Below the pieces are notes generated by a model. It did not search any database, had not been told where the DNA came from, and worked only from the letters and a program-made list of their open reading frames with translations. DNA of 64,000 bases from Planctomycetota bacterium. Lineage in GTDB: Bacteria; Planctomycetota; UBA1135; GCA-002686595. The position numbers and the translations under genes were made by a program. Below are positions 8,543 through 17,907 of the stretch, in pieces. The DNA lies in the NCBI GenBank assembly GCA_012959525.1, contig DUDB01000047.1, positions 113,726-177,725 of the forward strand, in the 5' to 3' direction. Position 1 is the first letter of the stretch. Each line of letters opens with the position of its first letter.

Positions 8543-9988
8543 ATGACGCACACACGCCTAGCCTGCTCCAGCATCCTCATTCTCGGATGGGTCAGCGCCT
8601 GCCACCAGGCCCCCCATCGTGCAGCCGTCCAACATGACGGGCGCCCAAACATCGTCTGGTTCATGGCGGATGACCTGGGCTGGGGAGAGCTCGGCTGCTA
8701 CGGACAGGACAAGATCCGTACCCCGCGCATCGACCTGTTGGCGGCGGAAGGGATGCTCTTTGAGCAGCACTACTCTGGCGCCCCGGTATGCGCCCCGGCA
8801 CGCTGCGTCCTGATGACGGGCATGCACAGCGGCCATGCCCACGTGCGCGGTAATTTTGAGATCGGAGGCTGGGGCGACGATGACGGAGAGGGGCAGCTAC
8901 CCCTGCCCGAGGGAACGGCGACGCTGCCCGGCCTGCTCCAAGCAGCCGGCTATTCCACCTGCGCCGTCGGCAAGTGGGGACTCGGTGGTCCGGGCACGAG
9001 CGGCGAGCCCAATCGCCAGGGATTCGACCACTGGTTCGGCTACCTGTGCCAACGCCAAGCCCACAACCAGTACCCCACCCATCTTTGGCGCAATGGTGAA
9101 CGCGTCGACCTCGAAGGCAACGTGTGGAAGAACCTCACCGGCAAGCAGTACGCCCACGACCTGATGGCCGACGAGATTCTGGGCTGGATTCGTGACAATG
9201 CGGACGGCCCCTTCTTCGTCTACGTGCCCTTCCACATCCCTCACGCCGCCATCCAGGTGCCTGAGGACTCCCTCGACGAATACGACGGTGCCTTTGACGA
9301 GGACCCGCCCTACGTAGGGGACCAAGGCTACTTGCCCCACCCCACCCCTCGTGCAGCCTATGCCGCCATGATCACTCGCATGGATCGGGACGTCGGGCGG
9401 ATCGTCGACCTCCTGGATGAGCTGGGCCTACGCGACAACACACTGGTGGCCTTCAGTAGTGACAACGGTCCCACTTTCAACGGTGGGACGGACTCCACCT
9501 TCTTCGAGAGCGCCGCTCACTTCCGAGGGCTGAAGGGAAGCGTTTATGAAGGCGGTCTTCGGGTACCCCTAGTGGTCAACTGGCCTGGGAAGGTGCCTGA
9601 AGCGTCGCGCACCCGACACCTGTCCGCCTTCCAGGACGTGATGCCCACATTGCTTGAGATCGCCGGAGTGCCCGCGCCCGATAATCTAGACGGAATCTCG
9701 TTCGCACCCACCCTTCGCTCCGAAGGCGACCAGCGGGAGCACGAAGCTCTGTACTTTGAGTTCCCCTCCTATGGTGGCCAGCAGGCGGTGCGCGCGGGAC
9801 GCTGGAAGCTCGTTCGACGCCAGCTTCTCAAGGCAGAGCCCACCATCGCCCTATACGACATGGAGGCCGATGAATCGGAGGCCGTTGACGTGGCCTCGCG
9901 CCACCCAGGAGTCGTAAAGCGATTAATGGGCATCGCAGACCGCGAGCACCAGCCCTCGGAACACTTCCCGTTCCCCGCCCTCGACTAG
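8543..9988 (+). CDS. Sulfatase, lipoprotein
   Basis: A 481-residue arylsulfatase-family enzyme. The type I sulfatase signature is CAPARCVLMTG, with Cys83 expected to be oxidised to formylglycine. Metal-binding residues lie in IVWFMADDLGWGELG near the N-terminus and in SSDNGPTFNGG further on; VGKWGLGG carries another active-site Lys. The signal peptide ends in a lipobox (GWVSAC, Cys20), so the protein is probably tethered to a membrane on the outside. Substrate is unknown; in marine planctomycetes such enzymes usually act on sulfated polysaccharides. ATG 8543 is chosen because it gives the lipoprotein signal; the frame is open 26 codons further upstream. A strong hairpin follows at 10042. Confidence 0.93.
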   Translation: MTHTRLACSSILILGWVSACHQAPHRAAVQHDGRPNIVWFMADDLGWGELGCYGQDKIRTPRIDLLAAEGMLFEQHYSGAPVCAPARCVLMTGMHSGHAHVRGNFEIGGWGDDDGEGQLPLPEGTATLPGLLQAAGYSTCAVGKWGLGGPGTSGEPNRQGFDHWFGYLCQRQAHNQYPTHLWRNGERVDLEGNVWKNLTGKQYAHDLMADEILGWIRDNADGPFFVYVPFHIPHAAIQVPEDSLDEYDGAFDEDPPYVGDQGYLPHPTPRAAYAAMITRMDRDVGRIVDLLDELGLRDNTLVAFSSDNGPTFNGGTDSTFFESAAHFRGLKGSVYEGGLRVPLVVNWPGKVPEASRTRHLSAFQDVMPTLLEIAGVPAPDNLDGISFAPTLRSEGDQREHEALYFEFPSYGGQQAVRAGRWKLVRRQLLKAEPTIALYDMEADESEAVDVASRHPGVVKRLMGIADREHQPSEHFPFPALD

Positions 9989-10041
9989 GGGGAAGGCAAC
10001 CCGAGCGGAGTCCGCTCCCCAAGCCCAACTCCAGCAGAAAT

Positions 10042-10077
10042 GAATCGGGGCCGTCCCACTAGGGACGGCCCCGATTC
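10042..10077. terminator. Bidirectional terminator between convergent genes
   Basis: A perfect 16-bp stem (GAATCGGGGCCGTCCC and its complement) closes a 4-nt loop (ACTA). It lies 54 nt past the sulfatase stop and 42 nt past the TAG at 10119 that ends the minus-strand frame. On the plus strand the stem is followed by a moderately T-rich stretch. Its closeness to 10119 rather than to the UGA pair at 10281-10286 agrees with translation continuing to 10119. Confidence 0.75.
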
Positions 10078-10118
10078 TCGTTGTCTTTCATCCGGCCCCA
10101 CGTTCAGTGGGGCTGGGC

Positions 10119-11357
10119 CTAGCGCTTGGTCTTGGCCTGGCCGGGTGTTGTCGGCTTCACTTTTTTGGAACCGCGCGGGTTGAGGGTGATCTCCGGGAAG
10201 ATGGCCGTCTCCACTTCAATGGATACGTTGACAGCCTTGGATTGGCGCACACCACCGGTGTACGTGAGGTATTGGGTGCCTCATCACGATTCGGGGAATC
10301 GCGCTTCCTTGATTTCTCGGCCACGCTCGGCGTCGGCGATGATGATCTTGGGACCCTTGCCTCGGGGTTGGAAGTCGTAGTACTCCTCACCCGCGGATCC
10401 GAAGAACTTGAAGTTTGATTGCACGGTGACCTTGTCGTCCTTCTGCTGGAATGAGAACTCGCCGGTGACGTCCGCGCCCCACTCGACGGTTGTTTCTCCA
10501 CCGGCAAACACGGCAAACTTCTGCATCGAGCCAGACCGGATGGAAGCCGAGGCCGAGCCCTTCTCAACCCGCCCGCTAACAAAGCGGTAGGTGCCGACGG
10601 GGACTGCAACGCCCTTTCGGAAGTTAGCCACGCAGAAGGAGGTGTCGCCGTCCTGGAAGACCGCCGAGGTGAGCTTGCCCTTGGACTCGAAGTCGCCCAC
10701 GGCGTTGAGGATGCCGGTCTCGCCATTGAATGGAGCCACGCGGACCTCCGCGCCGTCTTCGGTCACGTCAAAGTGGTAGAGCTTGCCGCCTATGAGCACG
10801 ACCCTGGACAGAAGCGAGGCGCTCTTGTTGCTGCCGATCACCACGGCGTCAATGCCCCAATCCGAGTACTTGCCATTCCCGTCCTGGTCAAAGACGTGCA
10901 GGGTCTGGCCCGCCACGTTGCCTTTCATGCTGGAGCCGGTCGTCCATTCGAACCGCTTGGCACCCGTGTTCCGCAGGCGTACGGAGTACTTGACCAGCTC
11001 GCCCTCGGCGTTCTTGGAACGCAGGGTGACGAAGCCGGTGCCGCGCACGGTCACTTCGCAGTCACCGTCGGCGTTGGCGTCGATCTCGAGTTTGTTGGTG
11101 CCTGAGATCTCCGTTTCGAAGGTTATCCCGCCGGGAAGCTCGATGGCTTTGTCGGCGTTGTGCCACCGCTCGGCGGGGAGCACGAAACCCCAACGCTCAT
11201 GGGCGCTGTGCTTGAGCTTGTAGCTCTTGGCGGTTGCCTTCCAGTCGGCACTCAATGCACCTCCCCCGTCACCGTCACCGTCACGGGCCGACGAGGAAGC
11301 CACTAGGACCACAAGGGCCAGGGTGGAGAGCGTTAGTTTTTTGGATATCCGATTCAT
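10119..11357 (-). CDS. Secreted protein with tandem in-frame UGA UGA (candidate Sec-Sec selenoprotein)
   Basis: ATG at 11357 follows an AGGAG motif and opens a signal peptide (KKLTLSTLALVVLVASSSA). The conventional product is 357 residues and stops at UGA 10284-10286. The next codon, 10281-10283, is also UGA, and the same frame then stays open for 53 protein-like codons to TAG at 10119 (GTQYLTYTGGVRQSKA, then EVETAIFPEITLNPRG, then a basic tail). By my count 40 of the 53 codons end in G or C. Read through, the product is 412 residues with Sec358-Sec359 after RFPES. A hairpin starts 16 nt after the second UGA (apical loop at 25 nt). The body has Asp-rich turns (DANADGDCE, DQDGNGKYSD) like calcium-binding loops and no family I recognise. 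Alternatives are an ordinary stop, or a sequencing error pair: one inserted T plus one lost G would give Asp-Glu. Confidence 0.6.
10246..10264 (-). promoter_or_regulatory. Candidate bacterial SECIS hairpin for the UGA-UGA gene
   Basis: On the minus strand CGTACACC pairs with GGTGTGCG (8 bp, one U-G wobble) around a GGU apical loop at 10254-10256. 24 nt separate the second UGA from the first loop G. Bacterial SECIS elements lie just downstream of the UGA inside the coding region and need a G at one of the first two loop positions; both hold here. SelB binding is inferred only. Confidence 0.55.
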
Positions 11358-11575
11358 GGTGATCTCCTGTAAGAGACTGTCACTACCTACGAGGCGCCGA
11401 CTGTAACCCCCATTGTGGGTCGATTCGCCTCGAACGGCCGAGGAAAAGCCGATTCCGAGGTATATTGTTCGGCGCAAACAGCTTCATTCCGGTCCCAGGG
11501 GGGTCACACCGTCCCCCTACTTCACCCACGCGGACCGGGCACTATTCACCGCGTCCGTCCAGAGGTCCACCAGTC

Positions 11576-13153
11576 ATGCTGAGTCTCACACTCGCCATCC
11601 TCCTCGCTCCCCTCTCTTGCCAAGCGCCCTCCATCCTGAGCGCCGTCCCAGACGATGCGAGAGCGGTGGCTATGTGCTCAGACGTGGGTCTGCTACGTGA
11701 CCGCATGAAGGGCAACCGCTGGGCCCAGTTCCTGCAGACCAGCACCGGGCAGGACCTGATGATCAACTCCCTCCCGGTAGGAGGCGGCACCAGTGAGTTC
11801 GACAAGATGACCGAGATCGCGTTGGCGCTGAATGGAGAGTGCGTCATGTTCTCCAGTGAGACCCTGACCGGGTTCCTGACCACGCCACCCACAAACGCGG
11901 AGGCCTTGAAATCCGCCATGGAGGCCTGGCTGCCCAAGGACGGCGAGGGATACAACCACGCCAGCCAGGTGATGTTCGGAGCCCAGGTGGACGTCCTGGC
12001 ACGGAACAGGTCAGAGTTCGATGCTGGCTTTCTTGAGCCGTCCGGCGATGCCATCGCCTTGGTTCACCATCCCCTGGCATTCGGGCTGTTTACGGCTGAC
12101 GACGGTGAAGAACTCCTGGCGGGTCTGAAGTCCAGCCTCTCGGGCCTAGGGACAAGCCACCGCTCGCCCCTGGTCCATGCTCTAGTAGCGCGCCGCTCAC
12201 AGGTGGGCCATGCGGGACTGATGGAGTTTCTGGTCGACGCCTCCCAGACCATCCACTCCATGGTGGACGACTTTTCGCCCCCAGGGGTCGCCCTCTCAAG
12301 AGAGCAGGTCCTCGGGAAGGACTCCTGCGACCTGTACCTCAGCTTGGACGTGCAACTCGGCACCCGGCTGGAGATGCGCGGCCTATTCAGCGTCCCGTCA
12401 GGGACCCTGGCCAGCCGCTTCGCCGACTGCATACGCCCCCTGCCCATGGGGCTCGCGGACTCCATCCCCCACGACTCCATCGCCTTCACGGGCTTGGGGC
12501 TCGATCTGGCGGCAGGGATCGACCTGGGCCGCAGGGTCCTGAAGGAATTGAAGGCGGAGGAGGCGCTGAACACCCTGGAGCAGGGCCTGGCCACGGGCAA
12601 GGCCATGACGGGCGTGGATCTGGAGCAGGCGTTTATCCAGCAGCTGACCGGCCCCATGGCCGTCGTGTTCCTGGACCCGGGTGACAGCACGGAAGTCGAT
12701 GACCTCTTTGACCTCCCGTTATTCTTCATGGAGGGTCTCGGCAACGGTGTCCTGTTTCAAGAGGCGTTCGAGGAGCTCATTCCTCTGGGCGAGCAGTTGA
12801 TTCAACTGGACCTGAGCGACATACACGGCGTGGACGTCTACCAGGCGAGTGACGAGAACTTCGGCCTCGCCTTCCTGCCCGAGGCATTCGTGTTCGCCCT
12901 GAACAGCGATGCTCTTGTACGCGCGGTCACCGCGGCAGTCGGCAAGGAGCAGAACAGCGAGCCGGGCCGAATCTCCGCCACACTCATGGCCAACCCCGGG
13001 GTCTGTGGACTGGCGACCACGGTGATGTCTCCCTTCTGGCGCTCCATGATGGACGGAGACGAGGATGCCCTGGGCCTGGTGGAAGGCGCCCAGATCACCT
13101 CCACCCTGCGTCGCGTGGCGGCCGGGTTCGAGCTTCATCTGATCGCCCATTAA
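11576..13153 (+). CDS. Secreted protein, DUF3352-like, unknown function
   Basis: The 525-residue product starts at ATG 11576, preceded by AGAGGT, and has a signal peptide (MLSLTLAILLAPLSC). The mature start (SILSAVPDDARAVAMCSDVG, then LLRDRMKGNRWAQFLQ) resembles planctomycete surface proteins of the DUF3352 type, which begin by naming a per-object score and compare two halves of a chain. No catalytic motif is seen. The protein is rich in acidic and hydrophobic residues. Its stop overlaps the start of the next sulfatase by one base (TAATG), so the two are very likely translated together and may act on the same substrate. Family assignment is tentative. Confidence 0.7.
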   Translation: MLSLTLAILLAPLSCQAPSILSAVPDDARAVAMCSDVGLLRDRMKGNRWAQFLQTSTGQDLMINSLPVGGGTSEFDKMTEIALALNGECVMFSSETLTGFLTTPPTNAEALKSAMEAWLPKDGEGYNHASQVMFGAQVDVLARNRSEFDAGFLEPSGDAIALVHHPLAFGLFTADDGEELLAGLKSSLSGLGTSHRSPLVHALVARRSQVGHAGLMEFLVDASQTIHSMVDDFSPPGVALSREQVLGKDSCDLYLSLDVQLGTRLEMRGLFSVPSGTLASRFADCIRPLPMGLADSIPHDSIAFTGLGLDLAAGIDLGRRVLKELKAEEALNTLEQGLATGKAMTGVDLEQAFIQQLTGPMAVVFLDPGDSTEVDDLFDLPLFFMEGLGNGVLFQEAFEELIPLGEQLIQLDLSDIHGVDVYQASDENFGLAFLPEAFVFALNSDALVRAVTAAVGKEQNSEPGRISATLMANPGVCGLATTVMSPFWRSMMDGDEDALGLVEGAQITSTLRRVAAGFELHLIAH

Positions 13154-14568
13154 TGGCACGCCCCCAATCCTCACAAGCCATGCTGAAATGGATGGCCAGC
13201 GGGCTGGCCCTCTGCCTGCTCCCCGGAGCCTGCCAGAATCCGACGCGGTCCGGAGCATCGGGCGGCCCTCCGAACGTGGTGGTCATCCTGGCCGACGACA
13301 TGGGCTGGGGAGATCTGGAGTCCCAGGGGGCCACGGGCTTCTCCACGCCGCAGCTGATGCGGCTGGCTTCCGAGGGCACGCGCTTCCTGTCGGGCTACGT
13401 GCCCCAGGCCGTGTGCACGCCCTCACGCGCCGCCCTTTTGACGGGCTGCTACCCCATGCGCCTGGGGCTGGGCCAACGCGTGCTCTTCCCCTACTCCACC
13501 CACGGTCTGAACCCCTTGGAGGAGACCCTGGCCGAGTCCCTCGGGCAACGGGGCTACAAGACGGCCTGCATCGGCAAGTGGCACCTGGGGCACTTCCCCG
13601 AGTTCCTGCCCCTGAGCCAGGGGTTCGATGAGTACTTCGGCATCCCCTACTCCAACGACATGGATGCCCACTACTACTCCCACAATGATTTTCAGGCGCC
13701 GGACCTGCCCCTGTACAGGGGCGAGGAAGTGGTCGAGCGCAGTCCCGACCAGTCCCTCTTCACCCGGCGCTGCACGGACGCCGCGATCGATTTCATCGAG
13801 CGTCACAAGGACGAACGCTTCTTTGTGTATCTGGCCCACCCCATGCCCCACCGCCCGATCCACGCCTCCGAGCCCTGGCTCGGATCGAGCGAGTTGGGGC
13901 TGTACGGAGACGTCCTGCAAGAGCTCGACGATTCCGTCGGACGCATTCTTGACGCGTTGGCGGCTCTCGACCTTGAGAAGGAGACCCTGGTGGTCTTCAC
14001 CTCCGACAACGGCCCCTGGCGCCGCGAGTCCACGGGCGGTCTGCGTGGCAAGAAGAACACCACCTGGGAGGGGGGCGTTCGGGTGCCCCTGATCTTCCGC
14101 CTGCCCGGGCGCATCCCCGCGGGCCGAACGAGCCAGGCACCCTTCGCATTCATGGACCTCAAGCCCAGCATCGAAGCCCTGGCGGGCGGCCTCAGCGACG
14201 TCGCCAATGATGGCCGCGACCTCTCCGCTCATCTGATTGGAGGGGCCGATCCCGAGGAGCACGTGCTCGCGTTCTACAAGGACCAGCGCCTGCAGGCCCT
14301 ACGCCGGGGTCGTTGGAAGCTACACGTGCACCGGCCCGAATGGAAAAGGCAGGAGCACGCCCCCCTGCTCTTCGACCTTGAGGTCGACCCCGGGGAGTCC
14401 AACGATCTGGCTGCAACCGAACCCAGCGTGGTGGCGCGCATGCTGGAGGATTCCGCGCGCGTGCGCATGGACTTGGGTGACGTGGGGCGCGGGATTAGGG
14501 GAACCGGAATCCGGGAGGCCGGCCAGCACGTGGTCCAACCTCCCGGAGAAGCTGCTTCAGATTCCTGA
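13153..14568 (+). CDS. Sulfatase, lipoprotein
   Basis: A second arylsulfatase-family enzyme of 471 residues. The signature is CTPSRAALLTG with Cys88 as the formylglycine precursor. NVVVILADDMGWGDLE near the N-terminus and TSDNGPWRRES later on supply metal ligands, and IGKWHLGHFPE carries the active-site Lys/His. The leader ends in a lipobox (CLLPGAC, Cys27), so it is probably an exported lipoprotein. It is not a close duplicate of the sulfatase at 8543. Translation is coupled to the preceding gene through TAATG; an internal ATG at 13180 is an alternative start that keeps the lipobox. The end converges on the thioredoxin-like gene with only 6 nt between stops. Confidence 0.93.
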   Translation: MARPQSSQAMLKWMASGLALCLLPGACQNPTRSGASGGPPNVVVILADDMGWGDLESQGATGFSTPQLMRLASEGTRFLSGYVPQAVCTPSRAALLTGCYPMRLGLGQRVLFPYSTHGLNPLEETLAESLGQRGYKTACIGKWHLGHFPEFLPLSQGFDEYFGIPYSNDMDAHYYSHNDFQAPDLPLYRGEEVVERSPDQSLFTRRCTDAAIDFIERHKDERFFVYLAHPMPHRPIHASEPWLGSSELGLYGDVLQELDDSVGRILDALAALDLEKETLVVFTSDNGPWRRESTGGLRGKKNTTWEGGVRVPLIFRLPGRIPAGRTSQAPFAFMDLKPSIEALAGGLSDVANDGRDLSAHLIGGADPEEHVLAFYKDQRLQALRRGRWKLHVHRPEWKRQEHAPLLFDLEVDPGESNDLAATEPSVVARMLEDSARVRMDLGDVGRGIRGTGIREAGQHVVQPPGEAASDS

Positions 14569-14574
14569 GCCGGA

Positions 14575-15564
14575 CTACTTCTTGTCCAGGGTCTCCTGGA
14601 AGAAGGCCTTGTAGCGCGGCTCCGTGGTGACCTCGAGGCCTTTGGCGGCGTAGTGCTTGGCGCGCGCGGGATCCTTGGCGAACTCCGAGTTCCAGTAAGT
14701 ACCCAACAGGTAGAGGCTCTCGGCAGTACCTGCGTCGATACTTGCCGCCGTTTCGACGAGGGTATCCAGGTGGACCAGGGCGGGCACGATGGCGGTCTCC
14801 TCCGTGACGCCCTCCATGTAGGTCAGCACCGAGCGGGCGTAGAGGCCCGATCTGTTCTTGGGATCCAGAGCCTTGGCTCCGGCAAGGGTGGCCAGGTCCG
14901 CCTGACCTACCGTGTTCAACAGATCGATGGCCCTGGCCTGATCCTTTGCGGTCAGACTCTTCCAGTTCGCCTTGAGGGGGGCGGCGAGGGAGCCGGCAAA
15001 CGCCGAGTCCCCGCCCTCCTTTTCGAGGAGGTTCAAGATGGCGATCAACGCCTTGGCGCGCGCCTCGCCCTCGGCCTTCTCGAAGGCGTCCAGGCTGTCC
15101 GTGACGGCCTTCAGGGCAGCCAGGCCCTTGGTGCGAAGCTCATTGACGTGCTTCACGTAGACCTCCGGTCCTCCCGGCTCATAGCCGGTACGCCCGTAGA
15201 CCAAGCCGTCAGGGGTCATCAGCAGGACGGTCGGGTAGCCCGAGATGGCGTGCATCTGGGCCAGCGCCGCGTTGCGCACGGGGTTGGGGACCTTGGCCTT
15301 GACCGCTTCGGAGTTGGGGAAGTCCAGCGAGACCAGGATGTAGTCCTTGATCATCGGAGTCAGAAACTCGTCGTGATCAAAGACCTCGTCGTGCAAGCGG
15401 ATGCACCAACCACACCAGTCGGACCCTGTGAAGTCCACGAACAGGTGCTTGCCCTGTTGCTTGGCGAGCTGAACGGCCTCGTCATAATCCGCGACCCAGT
15501 GGTCGCCGGCCGTGGCCAAGGAGGAGGTGAATACGGCGGCGAGAGCGAGAAGTGTCGGTTTCAT
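14575..15564 (-). CDS. Secreted thioredoxin-like protein
   Basis: A 329-residue exported protein with a signal peptide (MKPTLLALAAVFTSSLATAG) and an N-terminal thioredoxin-like domain. The redox site is TGSDWCGWCIRL (Cys51, Cys54), and the cis-Pro loop is SGYPTVLLMTPDG. Such WCGWC proteins (thioredoxin_7 type) reduce or shuffle disulfides outside the cytoplasm. The C-terminal half is alpha-helical, with TPR-like spacing, and could bind partners. The ATG at 15564 is chosen over an upstream in-frame one at 15669 because it gives the signal peptide. Confidence 0.88.
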   Translation of the reverse strand: MKPTLLALAAVFTSSLATAGDHWVADYDEAVQLAKQQGKHLFVDFTGSDWCGWCIRLHDEVFDHDEFLTPMIKDYILVSLDFPNSEAVKAKVPNPVRNAALAQMHAISGYPTVLLMTPDGLVYGRTGYEPGGPEVYVKHVNELRTKGLAALKAVTDSLDAFEKAEGEARAKALIAILNLLEKEGGDSAFAGSLAAPLKANWKSLTAKDQARAIDLLNTVGQADLATLAGAKALDPKNRSGLYARSVLTYMEGVTEETAIVPALVHLDTLVETAASIDAGTAESLYLLGTYWNSEFAKDPARAKHYAAKGLEVTTEPRYKAFFQETLDKK

Positions 15565-15678
15565 CTGATGAATGTGGGCGCTTGGACTTGGGCAGAATGT
15601 GCCGGGCATTGTGGCGCAGGGTGGAGTGCGTGACGAGACGACCCGGGAGATCTTTACCCCTCCTAGCACCTGAAGCGG

Positions 15679-16494
15679 CTAGGCCAAAGGCTCAAAGAGG
15701 GGTTCCATGACCTCCCGCAGGTCCTCCGCCAGTTGCTTACGGTTGGGAGCCCAGATGGGCTGTTCGGCGATCGTAAGACGAGCGTGGCAACGCCACAGCC
15801 CGAACAGGCCCCTGAAGTGCCTCAGCGCGCTGCGATCTGAGGGCCAGGTGAGGGTCTCGGTTGGAGGCGCTGCTCCCGCGGGCGATGTGTAGTGAATTAG
15901 CGCGTAGTGCACGGGTCGCTCAAGGCTTACGGCGGGCTGCAGCAGGGATGGCTGAAAGGGGTGCAGTCGGTCGCCGGGACAGATCCCCCCTTCCAGAAAG
16001 AGGAGGACGTTCTCGCCGTTTGCCATGGCTGCCGAGATCACCTTGTTCACCTCGCCAACCGCAGTCCTTCTGGAGCGATCGATCAGGATAGTTCCGATGC
16101 CGGAGATGACCCACCCCACCAGCGGCCAGCTGCCCAGCTCCGCTTTGCCAACAAAGCGCCCCCCGGTCGCCGCAGCCAACACGAAGATGTCCGCCGTGCT
16201 GACGTGGTTGCAAACCAGAAAGTAGGGCGATCGAGGAACCTGGCCCACGATCTCCAGGCGCTCGCCGCAGACCCACAAGACGCTGCGTCCCCACATGGCC
16301 ATGGCCCAACGCCGACACACGATGCGTGGTCGAGTCCAGAACAGGGTGATCGGAGCCGCGATGAGCAGGAACAGACCCGTGATCAAGGTCACAAGCACGA
16401 CCGCCGGGGCCCGGATGACGAACAGGAGACTGGACACGGCCGACAGGGTACACCACCGATCCCACGCCATGGACCGCCCGGATGAGCCAGGCAC
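15679..16494 (-). CDS. 1-acyl-sn-glycerol-3-phosphate acyltransferase (PlsC family)
   Basis: This 271-residue membrane-bound acyltransferase transfers an acyl chain to lysophosphatidate or a related lipid. Two N-terminal hydrophobic segments (about 20-52) precede the HX4D motif (NHVSTADIF). GKAELGSWPLVGW and GTILIDRS give motif II, and LLFLEGGICPGDRLHPF stands where the family normally has FPEGT. Loss of Pro and Thr there is uncommon and may mark a divergent substrate. Its start lies 20 nt after the stop of the SlyD-like gene, so the two may be cotranscribed. ATG 16470 is an alternative start. Confidence 0.85.
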   Translation of the reverse strand: MPGSSGRSMAWDRWCTLSAVSSLLFVIRAPAVVLVTLITGLFLLIAAPITLFWTRPRIVCRRWAMAMWGRSVLWVCGERLEIVGQVPRSPYFLVCNHVSTADIFVLAAATGGRFVGKAELGSWPLVGWVISGIGTILIDRSRRTAVGEVNKVISAAMANGENVLLFLEGGICPGDRLHPFQPSLLQPAVSLERPVHYALIHYTSPAGAAPPTETLTWPSDRSALRHFRGLFGLWRCHARLTIAEQPIWAPNRKQLAEDLREVMEPLFEPLA

Positions 16495-16514
16495 GCCAGG
16501 AGCGGTGAACGGAT

Positions 16515-16997
16515 CTAGTGCTGGTGGCCGCCCGGGCCGTGCACGTGACCGTGCTCGAGCTCCTCGGAGCTGGCTTCCCGCACCTCGGCGATCTCCACCT
16601 CAAAATTGAGGGTCACGCCGGCGAGGGGATGGTTTCCATCCAGGCGCACCTGATCCTCCTCGACGCCCACTACGGTGACGACGTGCATGCCGCCGTCGTT
16701 CTGGGCCTGGAATTGCATGCCCGGCTCGATATCCACATCTTCGGGCAGCTGGGCACGCGGTACGTCCTGGACTATCTCCTCGTTCCGATCCCCGTAGGCG
16801 TCCTTGGGCTCGATACGGACGCTCAGCTTGTCACCGAGCGCCTTGCCTTCGAGCTCGCTCTCGAGTCCGGGAATAAGGTTGCCGTGACCATGGATGTAGG
16901 GCATGGGTGTGCCCTCCTGCGACTTGTCAATCACCTCCCCCGCATCGTCCTTGAGGGTGTAGTGAATGAGTGCAACTGCGTTCTTGGTTATCTGCAT
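16515..16997 (-). CDS. slyD: FKBP-type peptidyl-prolyl isomerase, SlyD-like
   Basis: The 160-residue protein has the SlyD layout: a split FKBP domain (VALIHYTLKDDAGEVIDKS, then PMPYIHGHGNLIPGLESEL) with the insert-in-flap chaperone domain (EPKDAYGDRNEEIVQDVP). It then returns to FKBP with GNHPLAGVTLNFEVEIAEVR. The His-rich tail (HGHVHGPGGHQH) is typical and binds nickel or other metals. It assists folding in the cytosol. No signal peptide is present. The gene precedes the acyltransferase gene on the same strand. Confidence 0.93.
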   Translation of the reverse strand: MQITKNAVALIHYTLKDDAGEVIDKSQEGTPMPYIHGHGNLIPGLESELEGKALGDKLSVRIEPKDAYGDRNEEIVQDVPRAQLPEDVDIEPGMQFQAQNDGGMHVVTVVGVEEDQVRLDGNHPLAGVTLNFEVEIAEVREASSEELEHGHVHGPGGHQH

Positions 16998-17130
16998 GGC
17001 TAAGCATTGGTTTCTGAAGCTGAAGGGAGCGAGTGATTGGAGCGCAAACGAGGCCCGATCATCCTCGCCATGTCCGACTGGCCGTCAAGCGAGGGGCCCG
17101 AAAACAAGTCCTCTCGTGCGCACCGTCGTG

Positions 17131-17904
17131 TCAGACCGGCTCTTCCGTGGGTAGGGCCGCCAGGAGTTCGAGGGCGTGGTCCTTGTGGCCCGCCTGACCC
17201 CGAGGCCAGCGCAAATAGAGAATGCGTGCCTGAGACCCACTCGTCAGATTGACGCGCAGAGTATCCCAGAACCCGGGGCCCGTGGCGTCGCGGCCGTAGT
17301 GGCGCAGGTGAATGTAGGGGGCATCGAACTGGCCCCAGTCCAGGTGCCCCGCATCCACCGGGACCGTCTTGCCCGCCAACGGCAATTGGGTCACGTCTTC
17401 AAAATGGATGCCGTTGAACTGTGCCTGTACGACCTTCTTGGCTGTCTTGGAGGAGAAGAGCGCCAACGCCGCCTCGGCCGGCGGCTGCCCCTCCTCGGCA
17501 ACGGGGATCGTTGACCAATCGAAGACCTGCTTCTTGACCTTCGCCTTTGTGAATCGGATCTGCCAGCCAGCGCCACTCTTGGAGGGCAGCCAGCGTGGCG
17601 CGTTGGCTTCCTCGGATGAGCGGTCCGGATCACGAAACAGGACAAGTTGTTCGCCCGTGGCAAAAGACACCGCCCGGACAGGTTCTAGGCCGAAAGGCAG
17701 GCCACCATCGATACCGAAGCTCGCCGACAGAAGCGAGGCCGCATCAGTGTCGCGAGCCGTCGGAAAGAGGGCCATGACCCCCACGCTCAAGATCATCATC
17801 AACCCCAAGCCCATAACGATAATGCCCCCTAGAGACTCACGTTCGGGGCCTTGGGCGGTCTGTTCAACAGAAGGGCTGCCGGTCAGGGAGGTGTTCTGGT
17901 TCAT
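17131..17904 (-). CDS. Membrane-anchored protein of unknown function
   Basis: The 257-residue product has a cytoplasmic start, one transmembrane helix at about 27-48 (GGIIVMGLGLMMILSVGVMA) and a large outside domain. That domain carries a DWSTIPVAEEGQPPAE stretch and ends in a Trp/Arg-rich segment (ILYLRWPRGQAGHKDH). It is 3 nt downstream of another one-helix protein, and both follow the 3-hydroxyacyl-CoA dehydrogenase gene, so it is probably the last gene of that operon. No family is recognised. Confidence 0.7.
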   Translation of the reverse strand: MNQNTSLTGSPSVEQTAQGPERESLGGIIVMGLGLMMILSVGVMALFPTARDTDAASLLSASFGIDGGLPFGLEPVRAVSFATGEQLVLFRDPDRSSEEANAPRWLPSKSGAGWQIRFTKAKVKKQVFDWSTIPVAEEGQPPAEAALALFSSKTAKKVVQAQFNGIHFEDVTQLPLAGKTVPVDAGHLDWGQFDAPYIHLRHYGRDATGPGFWDTLRVNLTSGSQARILYLRWPRGQAGHKDHALELLAALPTEEPV

Positions 17905-17907
17905 GGG

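Noticed and set aside
10281-10286. Double UGA as plain genetic-code change (UGA = Trp)
   Set aside because: UGA ends many other genes in the window at expected positions, for example mqnA and fdxA.
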